Shown here: one piece after another, positions 16,343 to 22,974 of the stretch
Position numbering within the stretch: position 1 is the first letter of the stretch
Layout: every line of letters starts with the position of its first letter
Source: Muribaculaceae bacterium
GTDB lineage: Bacteria; Bacteroidota; Bacteroidia; Bacteroidales; Muribaculaceae
Assembly (NCBI GenBank): GCA_016292745.1
Contig: JAEDFO010000040.1
Location: forward strand, 1 to 22,974
Length of the DNA: 22,974 nucleotides
Direction of reading: 5' to 3'
Made by a program: the position numbers and the translations under genes
The notes under the pieces: model-generated
Seen by the model: the letters and a program-made list of their open reading frames with translations, nothing else
Told to the model about the DNA's origin: nothing
Databases searched by the model: none

Positions 16343-16750
16343 TCATTTTTCCTTATACGACGGCAACAGGAGTCGAACTATCCATCGAGAGGTAATCATT
16401 GCCACAAGTGTACCAATCACATCGGCCACAAGGTCGTCGAGCGCACCGGTTCGCCCGGCTTCCATTATTGATTGAAGCAGCTCGGTCAGCATGCCCACCA
16501 CAAAGGCTGCTGCCACTATAAGGCGAAGCTGCAGCGTCGGCAGTTCAGTGGATTTAGTAATCTTTGCAGTATCGAAAGCCATAGCCCATACCAAAAAAAA
16601 GAACATAATGAAATGTATCACCTTGTCCATGTGCGGAAACATGAATTCTGGGTCGATTTCCACCGGATTAGGTGTGAGCGTGGCATATAGAATGAGTGCC
16701 AGTACAATTGTTGTGGGACCTCCAGTCGGGAATTTGAGAAAGAATTTCAT
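16343..16750 (-). CDS. VanZ-like family membrane protein
   Basis: 135 residues with four predicted membrane helices (about 11-27, 43-60, 75-93 and 106-128). The VanZ-like pattern is clear: PHMDKVIHFIMFFFL (39-53) with the conserved Asp-Lys-x-x-His, TELLQSIMEAGRTGALDDLVADVIGTLVA (89-117) with a conserved Glu, and the Asp-Asp pair (105-106) before D-x-x-G-T. VanZ-like proteins are small inner-membrane proteins of unclear activity; VanZ itself gives low-level teicoplanin resistance. Resistance should not be assumed here. It starts 10 bases after the cdaA stop and lies 54 bp ahead of tamB, so it is inside the folP-tamL operon. That context suggests an envelope role, which is inference. Confidence 0.85.
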   Translation of the reverse strand: MKFFLKFPTGGPTTIVLALILYATLTPNPVEIDPEFMFPHMDKVIHFIMFFFLVWAMAFDTAKITKSTELPTLQLRLIVAAAFVVGMLTELLQSIMEAGRTGALDDLVADVIGTLVAMITSRWIVRLLLPSYKEK

Positions 16751-16760
16751 AATAATTAAA

Positions 16761-17522
16761 TTAAAGTGATGACAGGAAGTGCTCGAGCTCGGTAACTGTG
16801 AGTTTCAAGCGAATGGTGGCATCTTTTGCCACCGATATGTTGCCTGTTTCTTCAGATACAACAATCGATACAGCATCGCACACTTGTGTGATGCCAAGCG
16901 CAGAGCGGTGGCGCAGCCCAAGGTTCCGAGGCAGCGATGAGTCGTGCGACACTGGCAGGATACATCCGCATGCTGATATCTTGTTGTGCGATATTATCAT
17001 TGCACCGTCGTGCAGTGGACTGTTCTTGAAGAATATGTTCTCAATGAGTCGGGCATTTATCTTGGCATCGATGATGTCGCCCAGCCGCTCGTATTTGTCA
17101 AGTGAGTGCTCGCGCTCAATAACTATCAGCGCGCCGGTTTTTTGCTTAGACATGCTCATGCATGCACGCACGATGGGCATAATCCATGCTTTATCGTCGG
17201 TCTCAACGTCGTTGTGCTTGTTGAAGAACCGCCTTATTGCCCTCCAGTTCTTGTGCGAGCCAAGCCCTACGAGAAACCGTTTTATGGGCTCCTGGAACAG
17301 AATTACGAAAATTATGAGGCCAATGTTCATCACCTTTCCCAATATGGTGCCGATGAGCCGCATCTCGAGAATCTCGCTTGATACAACCCACACCACAATG
17401 AACGCCAGCACTCCGATAAAAATGTTCAGCGACCCCGATTCCTTCATCATCTTGTAGAGGTAGAAGAGCAAGAGTGCTACTAGAAGAATGTCGATTATGT
17501 CTTTTATCCCGAATTCAATCAT
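16761..17522 (-). CDS. cdaA: Diadenylate cyclase CdaA
   Basis: 253 residues. Three N-terminal membrane helices (about 9-24, 31-49 and 66-78) are followed by a DAC (DisA_N) domain. The catalytic motifs are intact: GALIVIER (130-137), DGA in NSPLHDGAMIIS (168-178, DGA at 172-174) and RHR in LGLRHRSALGIT (201-212, RHR at 204-206). It joins two ATP molecules into cyclic di-AMP on the cytosolic face of the inner membrane; c-di-AMP governs potassium, osmotic and wall homeostasis in many bacteria. I start it at ATG 17522 (MIEFGIKDIIDI). An in-frame upstream start would add 14 residues and overlap folP. It lies 7 bp after the folP stop codon, the folP-cdaA order I associate with Bacteroidetes genomes. 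The usual cdaA partner CdaR is not encoded next door. Confidence 0.93.
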   Translation of the reverse strand: MIEFGIKDIIDILLVALLLFYLYKMMKESGSLNIFIGVLAFIVVWVVSSEILEMRLIGTILGKVMNIGLIIFVILFQEPIKRFLVGLGSHKNWRAIRRFFNKHNDVETDDKAWIMPIVRACMSMSKQKTGALIVIEREHSLDKYERLGDIIDAKINARLIENIFFKNSPLHDGAMIISHNKISACGCILPVSHDSSLPRNLGLRHRSALGITQVCDAVSIVVSEETGNISVAKDATIRLKLTVTELEHFLSSL

Positions 17523-17529
17523 TGTGGTA

Positions 17530-18384
17530 TCAGTATGCGTTAGTGATGAATGTTGCCACGTCACGGGCCTGAACTGCAGACGCTACGTCGTGAACGCGGA
17601 TTATGTGGGCACCGGCCATTATGGCGGCTGTGTTGAGCGCTATGGTTCCGGCGAGGGCATCAGCTGGCGTTATGCCAAGTGGCTTGTAGATCATCGATTT
17701 GCGTGAAATGCCTACCAGAATTGGCAACCCGAGTGCATGGAATTCGTCGAGGTGAGCCATCAATTCATAGTTTTGCTCAACATCCTTGCTGAACCCGAAT
17801 CCTGGGTCGATTATAATGTCGGATACTCCCATTTGTGTAAGTGTCGATGCCTTGAATGCAAGGTCTGCAATGATGTCGGCAAGCAAGTTGTCGTATTTGG
17901 TGAGCGATTGCATTGTCGACGGTGTGCCACGCATGTGCATCAGTATATATGGCACTTTAAGTTCGGCCACAGTTGAAAACATCTGCTCGTCGAGAGTGCC
18001 TCCTGATATGTCATTGATTATGAGCGCTCCGTATTTATCGATACATTGGCGGGCTACCGACGCCCTGAATGTGTCGATTGAAATGGGATATTCATCACCG
18101 GCAGCTTTACGAACGGCTTCAATGCCTTGGCTTAGGCGGCGGAACTCTTCTTCCGGCGTGACATCGTCGGCACCCGGACGCGATGAGTAGCCACCTACGT
18201 CGATGATCTCAGCACCTTCCGCTACCATCTGCTCGGCTCTCCTGGCACTGGCTTCGTCCGATTGGCAGCGACTTCCGGCATAGAACGAGTCGGGCGTGAC
18301 GTTTAGAATCCCCATCACCCAAGGACGTTCAATAAAATGGAGCTTACCTCCTATGTTTATGCTGAATTTCTCGAATTTTTGCAT
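17530..18384 (-). CDS. folP: Dihydropteroate synthase
   Basis: 284 residues, a complete TIM-barrel DHPS. It condenses 6-hydroxymethyl-7,8-dihydropterin pyrophosphate with p-aminobenzoate in folate synthesis and is the sulfonamide target. Motifs in order are MGILNVTPDSF (24-34), DVGGYSSRPG (62-71), ISIDTF (101-106), INDISGG (123-129), MHMRGTP (149-155), IDPGFGFSK (192-200), GISRKS (225-230) and RVHDV (263-267). The SSRPG loop is normal, with no visible insertion of the sul type. It starts at ATG 18384, 20 bases after a promoter box, and leads the operon folP-cdaA-vanZ-tamB-tamL. Confidence 0.96.
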   Translation of the reverse strand: MQKFEKFSINIGGKLHFIERPWVMGILNVTPDSFYAGSRCQSDEASARRAEQMVAEGAEIIDVGGYSSRPGADDVTPEEEFRRLSQGIEAVRKAAGDEYPISIDTFRASVARQCIDKYGALIINDISGGTLDEQMFSTVAELKVPYILMHMRGTPSTMQSLTKYDNLLADIIADLAFKASTLTQMGVSDIIIDPGFGFSKDVEQNYELMAHLDEFHALGLPILVGISRKSMIYKPLGITPADALAGTIALNTAAIMAGAHIIRVHDVASAVQARDVATFITNAY

Positions 18385-18403
18385 ATCGTTACATTATATT
18401 ATG

Positions 18404-18434
18404 CGAAATTACAATTTCAAATCATCATTTACAA
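18404..18434 (-). promoter_or_regulatory. Promoter of the folP-cdaA-vanZ-tamB-tamL operon
   Basis: On the minus strand TTG (18434-18432), a 20-bp spacer, then TAATTTCG (18411-18404), one mismatch from TAnnTTTG. The -7 box ends 20 bases before the folP ATG. No other likely promoter is seen inside the five-gene run. The rest of the 206-bp gap up to 18590 is AT-rich and shows no gene or strong hairpin. Confidence 0.5.
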
Positions 18435-18590
18435 GAATCCACTCAAAAAGGTTGACCTACCCCTGGCTATAATCTTGTCGCAACTATTTGCCGTGAGGGG
18501 CATATGTCGATTAAATGCGTGTTTTGGTGCGATGGAGTTGCATATTTGCCGGAAATTTGCATAATTGCATTTTAATAAAATTATGTAACT

Positions 18591-19753
18591 ATGTTCAGGT
18601 CAATGGTTTCGGCAATTTTGTTTGCCATAGCAGCAGTGTCGACATCGGCGCTTTACAGCGACGAACTCCAGAATTGCAGAATTGCAGCGAGGTGACAGTA
18701 TATACCACCGAAGGCGATATTGTGCTCTCGCTGTACAACGATACTCCGCTCCACCGCCGTAATTTCCTCGATAATGTGGAAAGTGGAGTTTACGACGGAC
18801 GTACGTTTAACCGCGTAGTCGAGGGCTTCGTAATTCAATGTGGCGAAGAGGAGGATGCCGATGTTATTCCGGCCGAGATTAGATACCCCAAGTATTTCCA
18901 TCGCCGAGGCGTGTTGGCTATGGGTCGTTGCACTGCCGATGAGCAACGTGAACTGAAGAGTTCGAAGGAACAGTTCTACATTGCATGCGGTGTGGTGACC
19001 GATTCGGCCGATATCAATCGTCAGGAGGAGATGATGATGAAGCGAAACTATGGCCGATATGCCATGGACACCGCTGTCTGCGATTATTACCTGAGTAATC
19101 GTGGTATACCGGCTCTTGACGGTGCTTTCACAATCTTTGGCGAGGTTAAGGATGGACTTGATGTGGTTGTGCGCATAGAACACGTCCCAACCAACGACGA
19201 GCGACCGCTCACCGATGTGACTGTGTTGAAGGCTATTGTAACTAAAGATGCCGATACAGGCGGCTGGGCATGCATGGCTTCGTATGCCGATGCATTCTGT
19301 TTGGCAGGTGACGTGAAACCGCACATAAGTTTCGATGGCGATTCTCTTTACACAATCCACGATTGGTATGGTGTGAAGGGTTATGATGTGTGTTTCCGGG
19401 TGACGTCGGTTAACGATTCTTCGGTAATCGACGTGGTGAATGCCGATATGGAGCGCGACGGGTATTATTATGTGAAGACTGGTTTGCCTGACAAGCCCAT
19501 CGCTACCATTTATCCAGGACTTTTTGCCGGTACTAACACCATTTGCTCAGGATTCCGCGGCAATGCAGATGGTGGCACTGTGTGGGCCTATACATATCTT
19601 TATACTCCCGACCGCCGCTGGTGTGGTGGCCATTTGTATAAACTGATGTCGGGCGATAGCCGTTCCGGCAGGTTGCACTTTAGGATGACAGCCTACAGCA
19701 ACGATGATGCTATTGTGGGTAAACCTGATTCAGAGTATGTATTTACTTGGTAG
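18591..19753 (+). CDS. Exported cyclophilin-type peptidyl-prolyl isomerase, frameshifted by an 8-bp duplication
   Basis: ATG 18591 opens a clear signal peptide (MFRSMVSAILFAIAAVSTSA) whose frame stops at TGA 18693-18695 after 34 residues. The enzyme continues in another frame from about 18671 to 19753. Removing one copy of a tandem AATTGCAG joins them into a 384-residue protein: signal peptide 1-20, cyclophilin domain about 31-213 (VYTTEGDIVLSLYNDTP, FNRVVEGFVIQCG, FYIACG, LDGAFTIFGEV), then a 170-residue C-terminal region with a YYVKTGL...IYPG...GF.GNADGG pattern like a module I recall from Bacteroidetes surface proteins but cannot name. It would catalyse Xaa-Pro isomerisation in the periplasm or at the surface. 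The enzyme frame extends upstream to 18515, but that stretch has no signal peptide. A GTG at 18692 overlaps the leader TGA and could restart a leaderless form. Alternatives are a sequencing error or a fresh pseudogene. Confidence 0.8.
18669..18687 (+). repeat. 2.4-copy tandem 8-mer (CAGAATTG) that breaks the cyclophilin frame
   Basis: CAGAATTG CAGAATTG CAG runs from 18669 to 18687. Eight bases are not a multiple of three, so the second copy shifts the frame. Both frames read E-L-Q-N-C through it: CTC CAG AAT TGC in the signal-peptide frame and GAA TTG CAG AAT TGC in the enzyme frame. Loss of one copy restores continuity. Confidence 0.95.
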
Positions 19754-19759
19754 CCTAAC

Positions 19760-21100
19760 TTATATGAGCCCATATATGAATATTGTTATTATAGCTGTTG
19801 GTGCGATGAAGCGCATCAGGAACACAATAATCTTGAATGTGTAAACTTTCACACTGCCGTTGTTGGTGAGCTGGTTCCGCAAAAATGTCCGGTCAAGAAA
19901 CCATCCTACGAATATCGAGAACATAACGCCTCCAACAGGCAGAAGTATGTTTGATGACACAAAGTCGAACAGGCTGAAGACGGTCATTCCAAATATGGTG
20001 AGGTCGGATAGCACGCCAAACGACAATGCGCAGATGATTCCGAACACCACTGCTATTGTGGTGGAAATCACAGCTGCTTTATTGCGGCTCATCGAATATT
20101 CTTCCGAGAAGAATGCTATAGATATCTCGCTCATTGATATTGTTGATGTTATCGATGCGAAGAACAGAAGTAGGAAGAAGAGCACTGCCCACACATACCC
20201 ACCGGGCATTTCGGCAAATATCGACGGGAACACTTCAAACACGAGCTTTGGTCCCTGTTCGGGCTGCACACCATACGAGAATACGGCACTGAACACTATC
20301 ACTCCGGCAAGCACTGCCACAAGAGTGTCGAGAAGTGCTATTGTAGTGGCACTACGCACCAGTCGCACATCGTCGCTGAAGTACGATGAGTAGATGAGCA
20401 TGCAGCTAAGTCCAAGACTGAGCGAGAAGAATGCCTGTCCCATTGCGCCGAGTATCACCGACGGCGTTATTTGGCTAAAATCGGGCAGGAAGAAGAAAGT
20501 AAGACCTTCAGCAGCACCCGGTAACAGTACACCGTTTATACATAGTGCCACAAGTATGAATGCCAGCATCGGCATCAGTGTGTTCGACACTCGTTCGATG
20601 CCTTTCTGGACGCCGCGGCTCACTATCAGATGGTTGATTGCAAGAAACAGCACGGTCCACATCACTGGGCGGAACGTCGACGAACAGAATGCCGAGAAGC
20701 GTGTTGAGGCGTGCGAGGCTGCAGTGGGGTCGGTTAGTGTGCCGCTGATGGCTTGGAAAAAATATTCAAGCACCCAGCCTGCTACAACTGAGTAGAAGCT
20801 GATAATCATCAGTGACGCCAGAATGCCGGTGTATGAGCAGAAGTGCCACAGACGAGACGAATGCAGTTGCTTGAAGGCGCCGCGAACGTTCTTGTGGGTG
20901 CCGCGACCCATAACAAATTCGGCACACAGCACCGGAACTCCTATTATAAACACACACATCAGATACACCATCAAGAATGCTCCGCCACCGTGGGTGCCGG
21001 CTTCGTACGGAAATCGCCATATGTTGCCCAGCCCTACAGCCGAACCTACTGTGGTGGCTATCACTCCTATTTTTGTCGCAAATTGTGCTCGTTGCTTCAT
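19760..21100 (-). CDS. Sodium:neurotransmitter symporter (NSS/SNF) family transporter, copy 2
   Basis: 446 residues, about 11 or 12 membrane helices, LeuT fold. TM1 holds the family signature KIGVIATTVGSAVGLGNIWRFPYEAG, which contains the unwound sodium- and substrate-binding stretch. TM6 has the expected FFSLSLGLSCMLIYSSYF. These inner-membrane carriers use the sodium gradient to import amino acids or related compounds; the substrate cannot be inferred. It begins 23 bases after the small membrane protein gene and is the last gene of the three-gene unit. It resembles copy 1 only moderately, so the pair looks like an old duplication or two separate acquisitions. It converges on the cyclophilin with six bases between stop codons and no terminator between them. 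Confidence 0.93.
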   Translation of the reverse strand: MKQRAQFATKIGVIATTVGSAVGLGNIWRFPYEAGTHGGGAFLMVYLMCVFIIGVPVLCAEFVMGRGTHKNVRGAFKQLHSSRLWHFCSYTGILASLMIISFYSVVAGWVLEYFFQAISGTLTDPTAASHASTRFSAFCSSTFRPVMWTVLFLAINHLIVSRGVQKGIERVSNTLMPMLAFILVALCINGVLLPGAAEGLTFFFLPDFSQITPSVILGAMGQAFFSLSLGLSCMLIYSSYFSDDVRLVRSATTIALLDTLVAVLAGVIVFSAVFSYGVQPEQGPKLVFEVFPSIFAEMPGGYVWAVLFFLLLFFASITSTISMSEISIAFFSEEYSMSRNKAAVISTTIAVVFGIICALSFGVLSDLTIFGMTVFSLFDFVSSNILLPVGGVMFSIFVGWFLDRTFLRNQLTNNGSVKVYTFKIIVFLMRFIAPTAIITIFIYGLI

Positions 21101-21123
21101 AATTGTTCTGTTTTTGGTGTCGA

Positions 21124-21411
21124 TTATTCTTCTATCACTGGCAGTTCTGGCCCTGTTTGCCTGTCGGGCGGTAGCCCTTTTGCCTTCTTGCTTTGTGGGG
21201 CGGTATGTTCGGTTTTCCCGGCTATGCTGTCGATGACAATTCTGGCCGAGTCGATGCTCATCGGTGCTGTTTCGCCTTTGGTAAACTCCGACGGCGCGCC
21301 GATGGGCTGGTTGCAGCGGTTTATAGCTACAAATGCTATGGCAACAACGATTACTATCGCTGCCGCCAGTGCAAGTCCGGTCCGTTCCCCTTTGTTGATG
21401 CTCAGTTTCAT
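21124..21411 (-). CDS. Small single-span membrane protein between two NSS transporters
   Basis: 95 residues. A basic start (MKLSINKGERTG) is followed by one membrane helix at about 13-30 (ALAAAIVIVVAIAFVAI). After N-R-C comes a 60-residue Pro/Thr/Ser/Lys-rich tail without recognisable domains. The positive-inside rule suggests the N terminus is cytosolic and the tail periplasmic. I recognise no family. It starts four bases after the copy-1 transporter stop and ends 23 bases before copy 2, so it is almost surely co-translated with them. In Corynebacterium the NSS carrier MetP needs a tiny membrane partner, MetS; a similar role is possible here but is inference from context only. Confidence 0.75.
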   Translation of the reverse strand: MKLSINKGERTGLALAAAIVIVVAIAFVAINRCNQPIGAPSEFTKGETAPMSIDSARIVIDSIAGKTEHTAPQSKKAKGLPPDRQTGPELPVIEE

Positions 21412-21415
21412 TGGC

Positions 21416-22762
21416 TTATAGCAGTTGTGAGAACAATATAAACACTATAAGCAACGGAGCCACAAAACGTATTGAGAACAGCACCATCGGGTAGGCGAAG
21501 CTGCCGAATGTGCCGTGGTTTGTAAGTTCGTCTTGCAGATATCGCCGTGGAAGCACCCATCCAACGTAGATGCATCCCACAAAAGCACACACCGGTAAAA
21601 GTAGGTTGGTGGCGGTGGAGTCGAGAAAATCGAATATTGTCATGCCCAATATCGTTATGTCGGCCCATGGCCCTATCGACAGCGAGCATATTGTGCTGAC
21701 CACAAACAGCGGAAGCATTACCATCAGGCATGCCTTGGCTCGGCTCAACTTGAAACGGTCCTGAAGCAGAAGTATCACCACTTCGCCGAGCGAGATGGTC
21801 GATGTCAGTGCGGCAACGGCCAGAAGCAGAAAGAACAGCGTCGACCAGAACGCGGGCTGCTGCATCCTCATAAACACTTCCGGTAGGGTGATGAATATCA
21901 GCGCGGTGCCTTTCAGTGTGTCCGAGCCTCCGTTGAGCCCGAACGATGTCACTGCTGGAAATATTATAAGACCCATCAGCAATGCCACCAGAAAGCCCAG
22001 CGACGACACTGTCACCGCGGTGCGCGTTAGCTTGGTGTCTGAAGGATAGTAGGCTGAGTAGGTCACCAGGATTCCCATGCCGAGGCTTAGTGAGAAGAAG
22101 GCTTGCCCAAGGGCGCAGCTCAGCGCCTGCCCGTTTATCTTGCTGAAGTCGGGCAACAGAAAATATTCCACTCCCTCGGCGGCTTTGGGCAGATTCAGCG
22201 CCACGCAGCAGAATATCACCAGTATCACGAACAGCAGCGGCATCAGTATGTTCGACATCTTCTCCACGCCCTTGTTCACTCCTTTTATCAATATGCCCAT
22301 GTTCAGAATTATCATCACCCAAGTCCAGAACACTGGCTTGTACGTGGTGGCTATCATGTCGCCCATCTTCTCGGCAAATGGCGCCGTGCCGTCATACAGT
22401 TCGCCGGTGAGCGAATGCCAGAAGTATTCCACAGTCCATCCGGCTACTACCATATAATATGATAATATAAGGTACGAGGCTATCACGCCGAGCCAGCCGT
22501 TCAGATACCATGGCCGCCCGGGCGTGAGCTTGTGATACACTGTCACCGAGTCGGCGTTGCCGCCGCGCCCCAGCGAGAATTCGCTCAGCATCACTGGTAT
22601 GCCGAGTATGAACACACACGCCAGGTATAGCAGCAAAAATGCGGCCCCGCCATTCTCCTGGGCCGCATTAGGAAATCGCCACACGTTGCCCAGCCCTACC
22701 GCCGAGCCTACTGTGGCTGCTATTAGCCCTATCTTTGATCCGAATTTTACCTTGTTCGACAT
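21416..22762 (-). CDS. Sodium:neurotransmitter symporter (NSS/SNF) family transporter, copy 1
   Basis: 448 residues, multi-helix LeuT-fold carrier. TM1 carries KIGLIAATVGSAVGLGNVWRFPNAAQ, and TM6 FFSLSLGMGILVTYSAYYPSDTKLTRTA. It imports an unidentified amino-acid-like substrate with sodium. The opening MSNKVKFGSKIG is close to that of copy 2 (MKQRAQFATKIG) and the lengths nearly equal, consistent with paralogy. ATG at 22762 is the first start before TM1. It leads the three-gene unit, with a promoter box about 70 bases upstream. Confidence 0.94.
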   Translation of the reverse strand: MSNKVKFGSKIGLIAATVGSAVGLGNVWRFPNAAQENGGAAFLLLYLACVFILGIPVMLSEFSLGRGGNADSVTVYHKLTPGRPWYLNGWLGVIASYLILSYYMVVAGWTVEYFWHSLTGELYDGTAPFAEKMGDMIATTYKPVFWTWVMIILNMGILIKGVNKGVEKMSNILMPLLFVILVIFCCVALNLPKAAEGVEYFLLPDFSKINGQALSCALGQAFFSLSLGMGILVTYSAYYPSDTKLTRTAVTVSSLGFLVALLMGLIIFPAVTSFGLNGGSDTLKGTALIFITLPEVFMRMQQPAFWSTLFFLLLAVAALTSTISLGEVVILLLQDRFKLSRAKACLMVMLPLFVVSTICSLSIGPWADITILGMTIFDFLDSTATNLLLPVCAFVGCIYVGWVLPRRYLQDELTNHGTFGSFAYPMVLFSIRFVAPLLIVFILFSQLL

Positions 22763-22832
22763 TTTTCTATCGTTTTTCTTCCTTTTCTGCCGTTTCGTTT
22801 GCGCTATTTCGCTGTCTTGCGGCTTTTCGTTG

Positions 22833-22840
22833 CAAAATTA
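22833..22840 (-). promoter_or_regulatory. Candidate -7 box for the NSS operon
   Basis: The minus strand reads TAATTTTG, a full match to TAnnTTTG, giving a leader of roughly 60-70 nt before ATG 22762. No clear TTG lies 19-21 bp upstream. The rest of 22763-22899 is T-rich on the plus strand and shows no gene. Confidence 0.45.
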
Positions 22841-22899
22841 CTACATATTTCCCTGTTTTCGTCATAATTTATTACATTTTATTGCGATTATGCTCATAT

Positions 22900-22974
22900 T
22901 TATTGCTTTTCCAGTCGCAGTTGCTTAATAGCCATCGATTTTGCGTTGGTTCTGCTTGCGGCATAGGTGTGGTT
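22900..22974 (-). CDS. Possible 3' end of a further minus-strand gene
   Basis: From the window edge, the minus strand reads 24 codons ending N-A-K-S-M-A-I-K-Q-L-R-L-E-K-Q before TAA at 22902-22900. The codons (GCC, AGC, AAC, CTG) resemble those of the neighbours. The stop is followed by the AT-rich gap that contains the NSS promoter, which fits the end of an upstream gene. The stretch is too short to identify and may be chance. Confidence 0.35.
   Translation of the reverse strand, partial: NHTYAASRTNAKSMAIKQLRLEKQ

Noticed and set aside
16343..16750. Glycopeptide resistance from the VanZ-like gene
   Set aside because: There are no vanHAX-type genes nearby, and VanZ-like proteins are widespread in Gram-negatives without resistance.
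18515..18670. Upstream extension of the cyclophilin frame from an ATG at 18515
   Set aside because: The translated stretch has no signal peptide or domain character and covers the AT-rich gap; the ATG at 18591 in the other frame gives a textbook signal peptide.
21408..22322. Second minus-strand frame of 304 codons within NSS copy 1
   Set aside because: It is an out-of-frame shadow of the transporter, rich in His/Arg/Gly with no membrane helices.

Overview
The window looks like chromosomal DNA of a Bacteroidales bacterium, most likely of the Muribaculaceae type; the family assignment is inference from protein resemblance. Supporting signs are a six-domain S1 protein with a Lys/Ala/Glu tail, a DUF4491 membrane protein, a TamB gene paired with a lipoprotein-type TamA (TamL), a folP-cdaA pair, promoters resembling the Bacteroidetes TTG / TAnnTTTG pattern, and a general lack of Shine-Dalgarno sequences. 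No tRNA, rRNA, CRISPR array, insertion sequence or phage gene was seen. It is dense housekeeping DNA with no gene-free stretch above 300 bases.

Layout. 1-1503: the 3' end of an AraC-type regulator converges on a secreted DUF1080 protein across a shared hairpin terminator. 1504-6230: plus-strand genes for ribosomal protein S1 (with a leader hairpin), DUF4491, a tiny secreted protein resembling a lone T9SS sorting domain, branched-chain aminotransferase IlvE and an HD-domain phosphohydrolase. 6333-9197: LptD, the outer-membrane LPS translocon. 9204-18384 (minus): an apparent operon folP, cdaA, vanZ-like, tamB, tamL, joining folate synthesis, c-di-AMP synthesis and outer-membrane protein assembly. 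18591-19753 (plus): an exported cyclophilin whose signal peptide is out of frame with its catalytic domain because of an 8-bp tandem duplication. 19760-22762 (minus): two sodium:neurotransmitter-symporter-family transporters with a small single-span membrane protein between them. The right edge may hold the 3' end of a further minus-strand gene.

How the parts relate. LptD, TamB/TamL and the exported cyclophilin all concern building or maintaining the outer membrane and periplasm. The most unusual observation is the 8-bp duplication in the cyclophilin: both reading frames spell E-L-Q-N-C across it, loss of one copy restores a normal signal peptide-enzyme fusion, and the truncated leader ends in GTGA, which could allow a restart without the signal peptide. 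The second is the small membrane protein between the two transporters, which recalls the MetP/MetS arrangement. No clearly new multi-gene system is evident.
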